NCBI GenBank assembly: GCA_903863885.1
Contig: CAIPEB010000358.1
Span: 1 to 40,754 of the forward strand
Direction: 5' to 3'
Length of the DNA stretch: 40,754 nucleotides
From: an uncultured Planctomycetaceae bacterium
GTDB lineage: Bacteria > Planctomycetota > Planctomycetia > Pirellulales > Pirellulaceae
Part shown: piece after piece, positions 26,263-34,089 of the stretch
Layout of the letters: the number at the start of each line of letters is the position of its first letter
How positions within the stretch are numbered: the first letter of the stretch is position 1
Made by a program: the position numbers and the translations under genes
The notes under the pieces: generated by a model
Seen by the model: only the letters and a program-made list of their open reading frames with translations
What the model was told of the DNA's origin: nothing
Database searches by the model: none

Positions 26263-27459
26263 TCAGTGTTTCTCCGCGTTCGCGATACGGCGCAGCGCGG
26301 CCTCGTTCCAACGCCGGTTGGCTTCGCTGACCACCTTCAACATGAACGCCCGGTCGTTGTCGAAAGTCACGCTCCAACTGCCTTCCTGATCCTTGAGATC
26401 AAAGACCCAGAAGGCGGCCAGGTCGACGTCGGCCTGTTCCATGTCGGCGATCAGTTTCTCGAACTTCTCGCGAGTGTCCGGCTTCCTGCCGGTCGATTCG
26501 AGCCCGAATTCGCCGATGATGACGGGGCGTTTCATCCGCAGCGAGAGTTCCCGCACGACTCGCAGGTAATGTGCGTGGTCGTCGGCCCAGGCCGCCAATT
26601 CCCGCTTGACGGGAGTTTCCGCGTAGATGTGAATTGCGATCGTGTCCAGCGGCGCCGGATTATCTCGTTTGAGGATCTCGATCGTCTGTTCCCGACTGTC
26701 GCCCGTCCAGGATTTTTCGGCCGTGTTGTGCCATGCCGCGGCGCGCGGATGCGAGTGACCGGCGATGATCGGTCGGTGCGAATCGTGCCGGCGCACTTCT
26801 TTCGCGAACTCGGCCAGCATCACGACCATGTCTTTCGAGTGCAGATCATCGCGCTCGGTACCGCCCTTCTTGCGAAAGTCGGCCGCATTGGGCAGGTCTG
26901 CCTGAAGATTCGGTTCGTTGCCGAACTCGTAGGCCCAGATCGCCGGCGAGTTCTTGTACCGCTCAACGATCGCGGCCACGCACTTTCGCATGCGGGCGCT
27001 GGTTTGACTGTCCGGATTGCCCCATTGGTCCCGCGGTTCGCTGACACGGTCGGGGAAACCCATGAAGCTCCAGAAGAACGACGGGATCAGCCCGACATTG
27101 GCTTCCTCCGCGGTCTTCACCACTCGATCAAAACTGCGAAAGAACTCGGCCTCGTCGCGAAAGAACACATCCCAGTCTCGTTCGTTGTATGCCACGGCGA
27201 ATCGTACGAACGGGATGCCCGTGGCGCCGAGTTTCCGCAGACCGGCCAGGCTCGAATCCTGGTCCGGATGGTGAAGCACTCGCAGAAACAGATCGAAGAA
27301 GTTCGCACCGACTCCTCGATACGGTTTCCCGTCCTTGAGCAGCCCTCCGTCCGGAGCGACCATCAGCCCCAACGGATTGGCCGGTGAATCCGCGGCCTGC
27401 AATTGGTTTGACGAAGAAACGAGAATGGCCGCCAGGAGAAGCAAACGCGGGTGTGTCAT
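26263..27459 (-). CDS. Secreted GH5 family glycosidase
   Basis: A 398-residue secreted enzyme that is little more than a signal peptide (LLLLAAILVSSSNQLQAAD) and one (beta/alpha)8 barrel. The ATG at 27459 is preferred over 27489 because the signal peptide starts there. GKPYRGVGANFFDLFLR begins the barrel. The likely acid/base is Glu182 in YEFGNEPN and the likely nucleophile Glu317 in IIGEFGLES, the standard GH5 pair and spacing. IAIHIYAE and FWVFDLKDQEGSW fit the remaining barrel strands. GH5 covers cellulases, mannanases and related enzymes; this one cannot be assigned. It lies downstream of the beta-helix/PDZ gene on the same strand, but a 338-bp repeat-containing gap makes shared transcription uncertain. 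Confidence 0.85.
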   Translation of the reverse strand: MTHPRLLLLAAILVSSSNQLQAADSPANPLGLMVAPDGGLLKDGKPYRGVGANFFDLFLRVLHHPDQDSSLAGLRKLGATGIPFVRFAVAYNERDWDVFFRDEAEFFRSFDRVVKTAEEANVGLIPSFFWSFMGFPDRVSEPRDQWGNPDSQTSARMRKCVAAIVERYKNSPAIWAYEFGNEPNLQADLPNAADFRKKGGTERDDLHSKDMVVMLAEFAKEVRRHDSHRPIIAGHSHPRAAAWHNTAEKSWTGDSREQTIEILKRDNPAPLDTIAIHIYAETPVKRELAAWADDHAHYLRVVRELSLRMKRPVIIGEFGLESTGRKPDTREKFEKLIADMEQADVDLAAFWVFDLKDQEGSWSVTFDNDRAFMLKVVSEANRRWNEAALRRIANAEKH

Positions 27460-27797
27460 GGTGCAGCTCTTAATCGTTCGCAAGAACATTTGTGCGCAAA
27501 ACGGTTCGGCACGATTATGGCAAAGAAACTCATGCCCGCGAAGCCGTTTCAGTGAATTGCACGACGTGCAGGAGATCTCTCACGGAGGCACGGGGATCAC
27601 GGAGGAAGATGCGTTGCGCAGAAGCTCTCAGTGTCCCGTACGAAAAAGCCCGGAGCGGCATGCTGGTGCGCCCGCGCTCGCTTTGCGAGCTTGACAGACT
27701 CTGCGAGTTGCCGGAGTCGCGTGGCGGCGGCACGAAGGTAGACGCGGGTTTCAGCCCACGGCGCACGCTTTGAGACGAGTTCTTGAGCACGGAAGTG
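27460..27797. other. 338-bp intergenic gap with short repeats, no gene seen
   Basis: The gap holds TGCACG-A-CGTGCA (27558-27570) and the near-tandem units CACGGAGG, CACGGGGAT, CACGGAGG (27581-27605). It also has a hairpin GCTCGC-ttt-GCGAGC (27676-27690). ORFs here are short and of poor quality. The promoter of the GH5 gene may lie near its right end. Confidence 0.55.
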
Positions 27798-30185
27798 TCA
27801 ATTCATCTCGACGGTAACGGCTTTCTGATTGCGGAGGACGGTCAGCGTGATCTTAGCGTCGCGCGCAACCGAGGAGGTGGCCTCGAGAAATTGCCTGGAG
27901 TTGCGCACTGCCCGACCGTTGACTTGCTGGATCAGGTCTCCTTTGCGCAGTCCGGAGGCGTGGGCGGGAGATGTTGGCGGTACGGCAATAACAAACGCTC
28001 CGCCCGCATCGGCGGCGACGCCGACTGCGGAGAATTCGGAGCCCTGCAGATCCCGCACCGCTGCGCCACGCCACTCCAGCACGTTTGCCGCCGGCGAATT
28101 GACTTTCTCGGCGGTGATCTTCACCGTCGGGATCTTGGGCACTCTCGCCACGGCGCGGAGACGCGGTGATTGCACGCCGAATTCATCCATGGGGAAATTC
28201 ACGAAGCCGAGGCCGAGTGCGGGCGACCCGTCCTTGACTCGGAAATCGCCATGTGCCGGGTCGACGAACTGGGGATCGCCGCATATCGAGTTCGCGTCGC
28301 AGCCTTGATCCGCGAACTTCTTGCGGTCGGCTTCAGAAGTGGTGAACAAGTTGTAGTCCACTTCTTTGCCCCACTTGGCGACGTTCATGATGGCCGGGCG
28401 ATACTCGCCCATGACTATATTGCGGGCGAAAACATCGCCGCTGTTTTCGAACCAGACGTGCGGGTGGAGGCTGTCATTGACGATGACGTTGTTCGTGGCG
28501 ATGCGGTCGTAGCCCTCGCGGAGTTTCAGTCCGCCGCACAGCATGAGATTGTCGTAGATCCGGTAGCGGCTTGAGCCGTCATCGAGATCAACGGCCCATC
28601 CATGATCGCAGCGCCATCGGTTGTGGCGGATGTGGATGGGCTGAACCACATCCAGAAACGGCAGTTGATTGTCCGCTGCGACATGCTTGTCGACGAGACG
28701 GACGTCGGGTTCCCAGTAGCGATCTCGTCCCCACGAGTTGAAACTGCCGTGGTCGCCGGTCTCCAGCACGGTATCGAAAATGTCGCAGTGTTCGATAACG
28801 TGTCCGCCCCAGCATCCGTCTCCGATGTTGATACCGGCTCGAGGCACTTCGTAGATCGAACAGTGCCGCACGGTGATGCGCTGGGCCATCGAGATTTGGA
28901 CGGGAGCTGTCTGTTTTTCGTATCGTCCGCTGCGACGAATCAGGCAGTCGTCGACAATGCAATCCGCCGGGAAATCATCGCCGATCGGTCCAGGGGTTTT
29001 GTCGAGCGAGGCGTAGTCGTGCTTTGCTTCGTAGTTGAACAGGGGGCTGCGCACAGCCTTGGGGTTCCCGACGAAGGCGATGCCGTTGGCGCCACTGTCG
29101 GAAAGCAGGCAGCCTCGCACGGTGATGCGACGGTTGTAGTTGTTGATGAAAATCGTATTGCCGCCGAGTTGATCGAAATCGCAGTTCTCGATCGTGATGT
29201 CTGCCGCGCCTTCACAGACCACCGCGCCGCCGCGATACACGGTCCAGTCCGAGCGCAGCAGCGGTTCGCGATTATCCATGAAGGTGCGTGCCGCGTGCTG
29301 GAATGTCAGTCCTCGCAGTGTAATAAACTCAATGGGCTTCTCTTTGCTGCCGTGAAATTCGATCAGGTGGCGCAGTCGCACGGCTTCCACGGTGGCCGTG
29401 TCGAGACTGACATTCGCGGGCGGATAGAAATCCAGTGTTCCGTCGCGGGCGTCGTAAAACCATTCGCCGGGCGCATCGAGTTCCTCGCGAATGTTCTCGA
29501 CGAAGCGGAACTGCGGGTGCATGGCGCTGGCTCGGTTGTTCTGCCAACCGCCTTGGTAGTCGAGCGATCCATCCGGCTTCTTTCCGAGAATCTTCCAATG
29601 CATATCGCCCCAGAGCGCGCTGTGCATTGCGTGGATATAGCCGCCCGCCGGGTCTGCCCAGCGCGCGGTTCGCGTTGGATCGATGGCATCAGCGGCCGAG
29701 CCATTGAAAGGATTTGCGTTGGAGCCGAAGTTCGGGTATCGCGCCATGGACTGACGCTGCCCGTTGACGAACAGCTGATCGACTGCCGCATCGCCGGCCA
29801 GTTTTGCCCGGTAGATGCCGTTGCCGACGGCGGACCATTTCAGTTTGAGCCGCTGGCCGCCGCTGAGGATCGGCTGCTCGCCGGGCGCGGCTGCGTATAC
29901 GACTGGCGCTTCGCGCGACCCGGAATCAGCATCCGAAAAGACGACGGTTTCCGGCAGGTAATAGGTGCCGCCGTGAAGCAAAACGGTGACTGGACCTTGT
30001 CCTTTTGCCGAGTTTGCGGCTTTCTTGGCTGCGGCGATGCTCTGCAGCGGCTTGTCGGCCGTCCCTGAATTCGAGTCATTGCCGTTGGGGGCGACATGAA
30101 ATTCAGCGGCGACCAGGTACCTCGAGGGCGGCAGCGCGGCCGAGACTGTGACGGCAAGAGCTGCAATGGCCAGGCAGTTCTTCAT
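27798..30185 (-). CDS. Secreted beta-helix protein fused to C-terminal PDZ domain
   Basis: A 795-residue secreted protein. A signal peptide is followed by FHVAPNGNDSNSGTADKPLQSIAAAKKAA, the standard entry of right-handed beta-helix proteins. Then come many Asn/Asp-rich coils (ITIENCDFDQLGGNTIFINNYN, ITVRGCLLSDSGANGI, VIEHCDIFDTVLETGDHGS). The helix ends about residue 700 with a typical closing motif (GDPQFVDPAHGDFRVKDGSPALGLGF). Residues about 720-795 form a PDZ domain: GGAFVIAVPPTSPAHASGLRKGDLIQQVNGRAV, then FLEATSSV. PDZ domains bind protein C-termini or unfolded segments, unusual on a glycan-acting helix. It starts 33 bp after the GH36-like gene stop and is surely in the same operon. A related protein without PDZ is at 6348-8483. 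Confidence 0.88.
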   Translation of the reverse strand: MKNCLAIAALAVTVSAALPPSRYLVAAEFHVAPNGNDSNSGTADKPLQSIAAAKKAANSAKGQGPVTVLLHGGTYYLPETVVFSDADSGSREAPVVYAAAPGEQPILSGGQRLKLKWSAVGNGIYRAKLAGDAAVDQLFVNGQRQSMARYPNFGSNANPFNGSAADAIDPTRTARWADPAGGYIHAMHSALWGDMHWKILGKKPDGSLDYQGGWQNNRASAMHPQFRFVENIREELDAPGEWFYDARDGTLDFYPPANVSLDTATVEAVRLRHLIEFHGSKEKPIEFITLRGLTFQHAARTFMDNREPLLRSDWTVYRGGAVVCEGAADITIENCDFDQLGGNTIFINNYNRRITVRGCLLSDSGANGIAFVGNPKAVRSPLFNYEAKHDYASLDKTPGPIGDDFPADCIVDDCLIRRSGRYEKQTAPVQISMAQRITVRHCSIYEVPRAGINIGDGCWGGHVIEHCDIFDTVLETGDHGSFNSWGRDRYWEPDVRLVDKHVAADNQLPFLDVVQPIHIRHNRWRCDHGWAVDLDDGSSRYRIYDNLMLCGGLKLREGYDRIATNNVIVNDSLHPHVWFENSGDVFARNIVMGEYRPAIMNVAKWGKEVDYNLFTTSEADRKKFADQGCDANSICGDPQFVDPAHGDFRVKDGSPALGLGFVNFPMDEFGVQSPRLRAVARVPKIPTVKITAEKVNSPAANVLEWRGAAVRDLQGSEFSAVGVAADAGGAFVIAVPPTSPAHASGLRKGDLIQQVNGRAVRNSRQFLEATSSVARDAKITLTVLRNQKAVTVEMN

Positions 30186-30218
30186 AGCGGGATTCCGTTC
30201 TTCGTTTGTCGGCCGAGC

Positions 30219-32537
30219 CTACCGGGAAGCCGGTGCATTGGTCTTCGCCGGCTCGAATTGCACTTTCCATTTCACTTCGACGGAGGCCGGGCAGCGGATC
30301 GTGGTTCGCAATAACTGGCCGTCTTGTTTCAATTCAGCCTTGATCTGCACGCCTTTGCTTTCGGTCGAGAGATTCAGCGATCTGGCTCGCCACGGCTTGT
30401 CGCCTGCGGGCAGCACGATCCGCAATTCGTAAGGGTCGTCGGCGACGATCTTGCTTGCAGCCGACAGCGTGGCAGTCGCGGCATCCCAAGTTTCTTCCGT
30501 CACATCAACGATGCCTTGGGTGATGTGACGCGAAGTGCTGAGCAGTTGCGGATGTTCGCACTTCGGGCGGACGGCCAGGATTCGGCATGATCCTCCGGCG
30601 GGAAGGTCGGCGCGGAGCTTGCCGCGAAACGGCGGCAGCAACTGGTTGGCCCAGAAATCAAAAGCCACGTACTCATCTGCGGCCGGCAGTCCGATTCGGT
30701 CTGCATCGCATTCGATAGTCGCCGGTTGCTCGCTCCAGTTGTACAGCGCCACGACATCGCGGCGAGTTGATCCGCGTGTGTCGGATACGTGCCAGATTCG
30801 CGCGGGTTGTTGTTCGAATACGTCCACCGGGCGGGACACGGCATCGTGGGACGGCATGCAGCGGCGCAAGATGTCGAGTCGTTCCGGCGGCAGTGCGGGC
30901 ATCCAGTCGCTGTTGTAGAAAAGGTCTCCGGCGATCGTCGTGAAGGATGCATTCAGCCTGGCCTGCTCCAGCGGCGTGGCGGACCGGACGGAGACGCAGT
31001 CGGGATCGTTCCACCAAACTCGGCCGTTCAGGAACCAGAGTCTCGAAGCATGCGGCGCGCCGATGTGGCCGGCGCCCGTGTCGGGGCCGACTCGCATCGC
31101 GTCGAGCAGGCCGAACGAACCGCCGAGCGATCGCATGTTCTGTGAAACGCAGCAGCCGAGGAGAAACACGTCGGGCCCCGCCGCTTCTCGCACGAGTTTC
31201 GCGCCGTCCCGCAGCGCCTCGATGTTCGTCTTGTCCGGATCAGTGAACTCTGTTTCGCCAATGGAATCGTCGCGGTATCCGTCGTTGACATAGATTTGCC
31301 GTGTCGCGGTGCCCGTCCAGAATCCATCGAGTTTGAACAAACGGTATCCCCAATCGTGGGCAATACGGCGCACGGTATCTCGCACATGCGCTTTTGCGCC
31401 CTCGTTGGTAAGGTCCAGGCAGGTCCCTCCCCAATCGGTTTCAAACGGTTTGCCGTCGGGTCCTTTGGCGAACCAGTCCTGGTGGTCCTTGAAGAACGGG
31501 TCCTTGAAGTTGCCGACAAACGGCATGAACCAGATTCCCGGCGTCAGGCCGAGGTGGTCGATCTCACCTGCCATGGCTTTCATGCCGTTCGGGTAAGGGC
31601 CGCCGGATCGGTGGGTCGTGAAATTCTTGCGAGGTCCGTTGTTGTCGGTTCCTTCCTGCCAGCCATCGTCAATCTGGATGAAATCGAAGCCGAACGGCTT
31701 CAGGTTCTTTGCAGCGTATTGCGAGAGTTCCGCGAGGTGTTGCTGGTCGCATGCTCCACCGTGTTGCTCCATGTACCACGTGCAATAACCGGTTTGTCTC
31801 GGGTGCAAGTGAACGGAATAGACTTTTGCGATCGCATTAGCATAGGACTCGAGTCCGAGCCGCGCGTCATCGAAGTAGCCGATGGCAAGTGTCTCGCAAG
31901 CGGCTTCGCGGCCCGGCATGATCCGGAGTCGACCGTAGTCGATCTGTGATTGCAATCGTACTGCATTCTGTTTGACCGGCGAAAAGACGACGCCGCTTCC
32001 TCGGTCGTGGGTCAGCCATCCGGCGACCACGCCGTTGCGCTGCTGAGGCTCGACCAGGGCGAGGAACGCGTAGCTGCCGGGGTTCTTTTCCGGCTCCAGG
32101 AGTCCGCCTGTGCCAAGTGAACGGAGGGCGGCGGCCGGCACGCCGAGATCGACTTGCGCGGAAACCGTTGTAACGTGGTTCAGCACGATCGGCTCATTTC
32201 CTCGATTGCAGCGTGTCTCGCGGAACAGGACGAAGGGCACTTGCGGAAACAGCGAAATCGACTGGGTGTTGCCGTTCGAGTGTGTGATCTCGATCGACTT
32301 GCCCTGGCCGAAGATCTTGTCCGTCACGTCCGTGACTTTTGCCGTTCCGCCTCCATCGGCGAATTGCCCGTCGCTCAGGAAGACTTTTCCCGACGGCTGC
32401 GATACGACGGTGAATCGGCCATCGGATTCAGAGAATCGCGCGGTGTATTGATCGGTTGCGATCTGCAATTCCGCACGACTCGCGCCGGTAATCAGCAGTG
32501 TGAATAATCCCAGGCAAGCAATGGATGAGTGCTTCAT
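30219..32537 (-). CDS. GH36-like alpha-galactosidase, secreted
   Basis: A 772-residue secreted enzyme with a signal peptide (CLGLFTLLITGASRAE) and a large N-terminal beta-sandwich. The (beta/alpha)8 barrel includes HPRQTGYCTWYMEQHG, FIQIDDGWQ and LTPGIWFMPFVGN. The likely nucleophile is Asp404 in FKLDGFW (KxD motif). The likely acid/base is Asp486 in MRVGPDTGAG (RxxxD motif). Both motifs and their spacing fit clan GH-D, family GH36 or a close relative. The C-terminal domain is a beta-sandwich of about 150 residues. It would release alpha-linked galactose, although family members vary. It is the first gene of a minus-strand operon with the beta-helix/PDZ gene. The upstream space contains the second 38-bp palindromic element. 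Confidence 0.85.
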   Translation of the reverse strand: MKHSSIACLGLFTLLITGASRAELQIATDQYTARFSESDGRFTVVSQPSGKVFLSDGQFADGGGTAKVTDVTDKIFGQGKSIEITHSNGNTQSISLFPQVPFVLFRETRCNRGNEPIVLNHVTTVSAQVDLGVPAAALRSLGTGGLLEPEKNPGSYAFLALVEPQQRNGVVAGWLTHDRGSGVVFSPVKQNAVRLQSQIDYGRLRIMPGREAACETLAIGYFDDARLGLESYANAIAKVYSVHLHPRQTGYCTWYMEQHGGACDQQHLAELSQYAAKNLKPFGFDFIQIDDGWQEGTDNNGPRKNFTTHRSGGPYPNGMKAMAGEIDHLGLTPGIWFMPFVGNFKDPFFKDHQDWFAKGPDGKPFETDWGGTCLDLTNEGAKAHVRDTVRRIAHDWGYRLFKLDGFWTGTATRQIYVNDGYRDDSIGETEFTDPDKTNIEALRDGAKLVREAAGPDVFLLGCCVSQNMRSLGGSFGLLDAMRVGPDTGAGHIGAPHASRLWFLNGRVWWNDPDCVSVRSATPLEQARLNASFTTIAGDLFYNSDWMPALPPERLDILRRCMPSHDAVSRPVDVFEQQPARIWHVSDTRGSTRRDVVALYNWSEQPATIECDADRIGLPAADEYVAFDFWANQLLPPFRGKLRADLPAGGSCRILAVRPKCEHPQLLSTSRHITQGIVDVTEETWDAATATLSAASKIVADDPYELRIVLPAGDKPWRARSLNLSTESKGVQIKAELKQDGQLLRTTIRCPASVEVKWKVQFEPAKTNAPASR

Positions 32538-32562
32538 GGCGTGGTGTTTCCCTTTTCAATTC

Positions 32563-32600
32563 GGTGCGGCAGCACCGCTCTGGCTGGCGGTCCCACCGCC
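32563..32600 (+). repeat. 38-bp two-hairpin palindromic element, copy B
   Basis: GGTGC-ggca-GCACC (32563-32576) is followed by a nine-base linker and GGCGGT-ccc-ACCGCC (32586-32600). It matches copy A at 6207-6244 in 33 of 38 bases, in the opposite orientation. It sits 25 bp before the GH36-like start codon, in the 243-bp space between that gene and the divergent gene at 32781. Confidence 0.75.
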
Positions 32601-32780
32601 CTATGCTACGATACGTGAAAGCGCGGGGGAATCCTGCGAATCGCTTGCGGAGTGAAGGGTGCGACCGCCTTTGCATTCCGGTCTTTTTCCATTCGGCTGG
32701 TCGAGTGTTCTGAAGCATGGATTCTGCTGCCTGTCCGCGGTGTTTCGATGGGTGGCATATCGAAGAACTGGGGGTGAGCG

Positions 32781-33998
32781 ATGTGTCGTTACTCGATTGC
32801 GCTGGCTCTGTGTTTTGGAATACTTGCCTGTGGCGACAATTGTCGGGCATCCGAATCGCCCTTGGCGGAGAAGTACCTGCTTTCCGGGCAGTTGGCCGAG
32901 GGGCAGCGGGCGCTGGAGGCGGAGTTGCAGAAGAACGGAAGTGACGATCAGGCTCGATTCGGGCTTGGCGTTGTTCAGTTTCTGCGGGCGATTGAGCATC
33001 TGGGCCAGTCGCTGCATCGTTACGGTCTGCGCAGCGACCGCGGGCAGCAGTTGGGAGTCCCGTTTCTCCGTTTGCCGGTTCCGGTGAACGAGAACCCCGA
33101 GAAACTGACGTACGCTGCCTCGAGAAAGATCCTGGAGGAGATGATTGCGGACTTGCAGGCGGCGGATGCGACACTCGGAGGCGTGAAGAACGAGGACGTT
33201 AAGCTGCCGCTGCATCTGATTGGAGTGCGGTTTGATATGGATGGGAATGGAAATCCGGAAGAGCCGCTGCTGGCGGTGCTCAGCCGCTACATGGGAGGGC
33301 GATCCGGTGTGCGGGGTGACGACGCGTTGCAGATCACATTCGATCGGGGCGACGTAGCTTGGCTTCGCGGCTACAGCAACTTGTTGATGGCGTTTGCGGA
33401 AGTGGCGCTCGCGCATGACGGTCAGCAGCTCTTCGATCACACGGCTCACCTCGTTTTTGCCAACGTGGAAGCCAAGTATCCGTTCTTGGAAGACAAAGAG
33501 AACGATCTGACATGGAACATCGTGGACCTGGTTGCAATGATCCATCTCTTGAGGTTGCCGGTATGTGAGCCGGCTCGCATGAAAGCCGCGCTTGGACACC
33601 TGGAGCAGATGATCGTGTTGAGCCGCGAGTCGTGGAAGTGCATTCTCGCCGAGACGGATGACGATCACGAGTGGATTCCCAATCCCAAGCAGCACGCGGT
33701 GATCGGGGTTGGCGTGCAGCAGGAAATGGTGGACGGCTGGCTCGGCTTTCTCGGAGAAGCGGAGAAACTGTTGAGCGGCCAGTCGCTGATACCGTTCTGG
33801 CGCGGCCACGAGGCTCGGGGCGTCAATCTCAAGCGAGTGTTTACTGAACCTAACGATTTTGATCTGGTGCTTTGGGTTCAGGGCACGGCCGCGGTGCCGT
33901 ATCTGGAAGCCGGAAATGTGACCGATAAACGCGTGTGGGAACGGTTGCAGCGGGTGTTTCGAGGCGAGTTTATCGGGTTCGCATTGTGGTTTAACTGA
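32781..33998 (+). CDS. Exported protein of unknown function, TPR-like N-terminus
   Basis: A 405-residue protein with a signal peptide or lipoprotein-like start (ALALCFGILACGDNCRAS). Residues about 25-70 (AEKYLLSGQLAEGQRALEAELQKNGSDDQARFGLGVVQFLRAIEHL) look like TPR-type helices. DMDGNGNPEE near residue 152 resembles a calcium-binding EF-hand-like loop, with Leu in place of the final Glu. The rest is helical with no recognised motif; LVAMIHLLRLPVCEPARMKAALGHLEQMI is typical. I do not recognise the family beyond similar planctomycete proteins. It faces the GH36-like operon and ends opposite the second sulfatase. Confidence 0.75.
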   Translation: MCRYSIALALCFGILACGDNCRASESPLAEKYLLSGQLAEGQRALEAELQKNGSDDQARFGLGVVQFLRAIEHLGQSLHRYGLRSDRGQQLGVPFLRLPVPVNENPEKLTYAASRKILEEMIADLQAADATLGGVKNEDVKLPLHLIGVRFDMDGNGNPEEPLLAVLSRYMGGRSGVRGDDALQITFDRGDVAWLRGYSNLLMAFAEVALAHDGQQLFDHTAHLVFANVEAKYPFLEDKENDLTWNIVDLVAMIHLLRLPVCEPARMKAALGHLEQMIVLSRESWKCILAETDDDHEWIPNPKQHAVIGVGVQQEMVDGWLGFLGEAEKLLSGQSLIPFWRGHEARGVNLKRVFTEPNDFDLVLWVQGTAAVPYLEAGNVTDKRVWERLQRVFRGEFIGFALWFN

Positions 33999-34016
33999 CA
34001 GGCGTTTTCCGCGAAC

Positions 34017-34055
34017 TCCGTGGCTGATTCTCGTGAAGCGGGAAGAGGCCACGGA
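34017..34055. terminator. Inverted repeat between convergent genes
   Basis: TCCGTGGC (34017-34024) pairs with GCCACGGA (34048-34055) around a 23-base loop. It lies in the 91-bp space between the convergent gene ends at 33998 and 34090. The right arm is also the start of the CCACGGAT repeat. It is a possible weak bidirectional terminator. Confidence 0.35.
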
Positions 34056-34068
34056 TAAACACGGACGA
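34049..34068 (+). repeat. CCACGGAT/CACGGACGA repeat, copy 2
   Basis: It reads CCACGGATAAACACGGACGA and differs at three of 20 bases from the minus-strand copy at 26192-26211. Both copies lie between convergent gene ends. Confidence 0.6.
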
Positions 34069-34089
34069 TGAGGTCTTCTGCCGGGGGAG

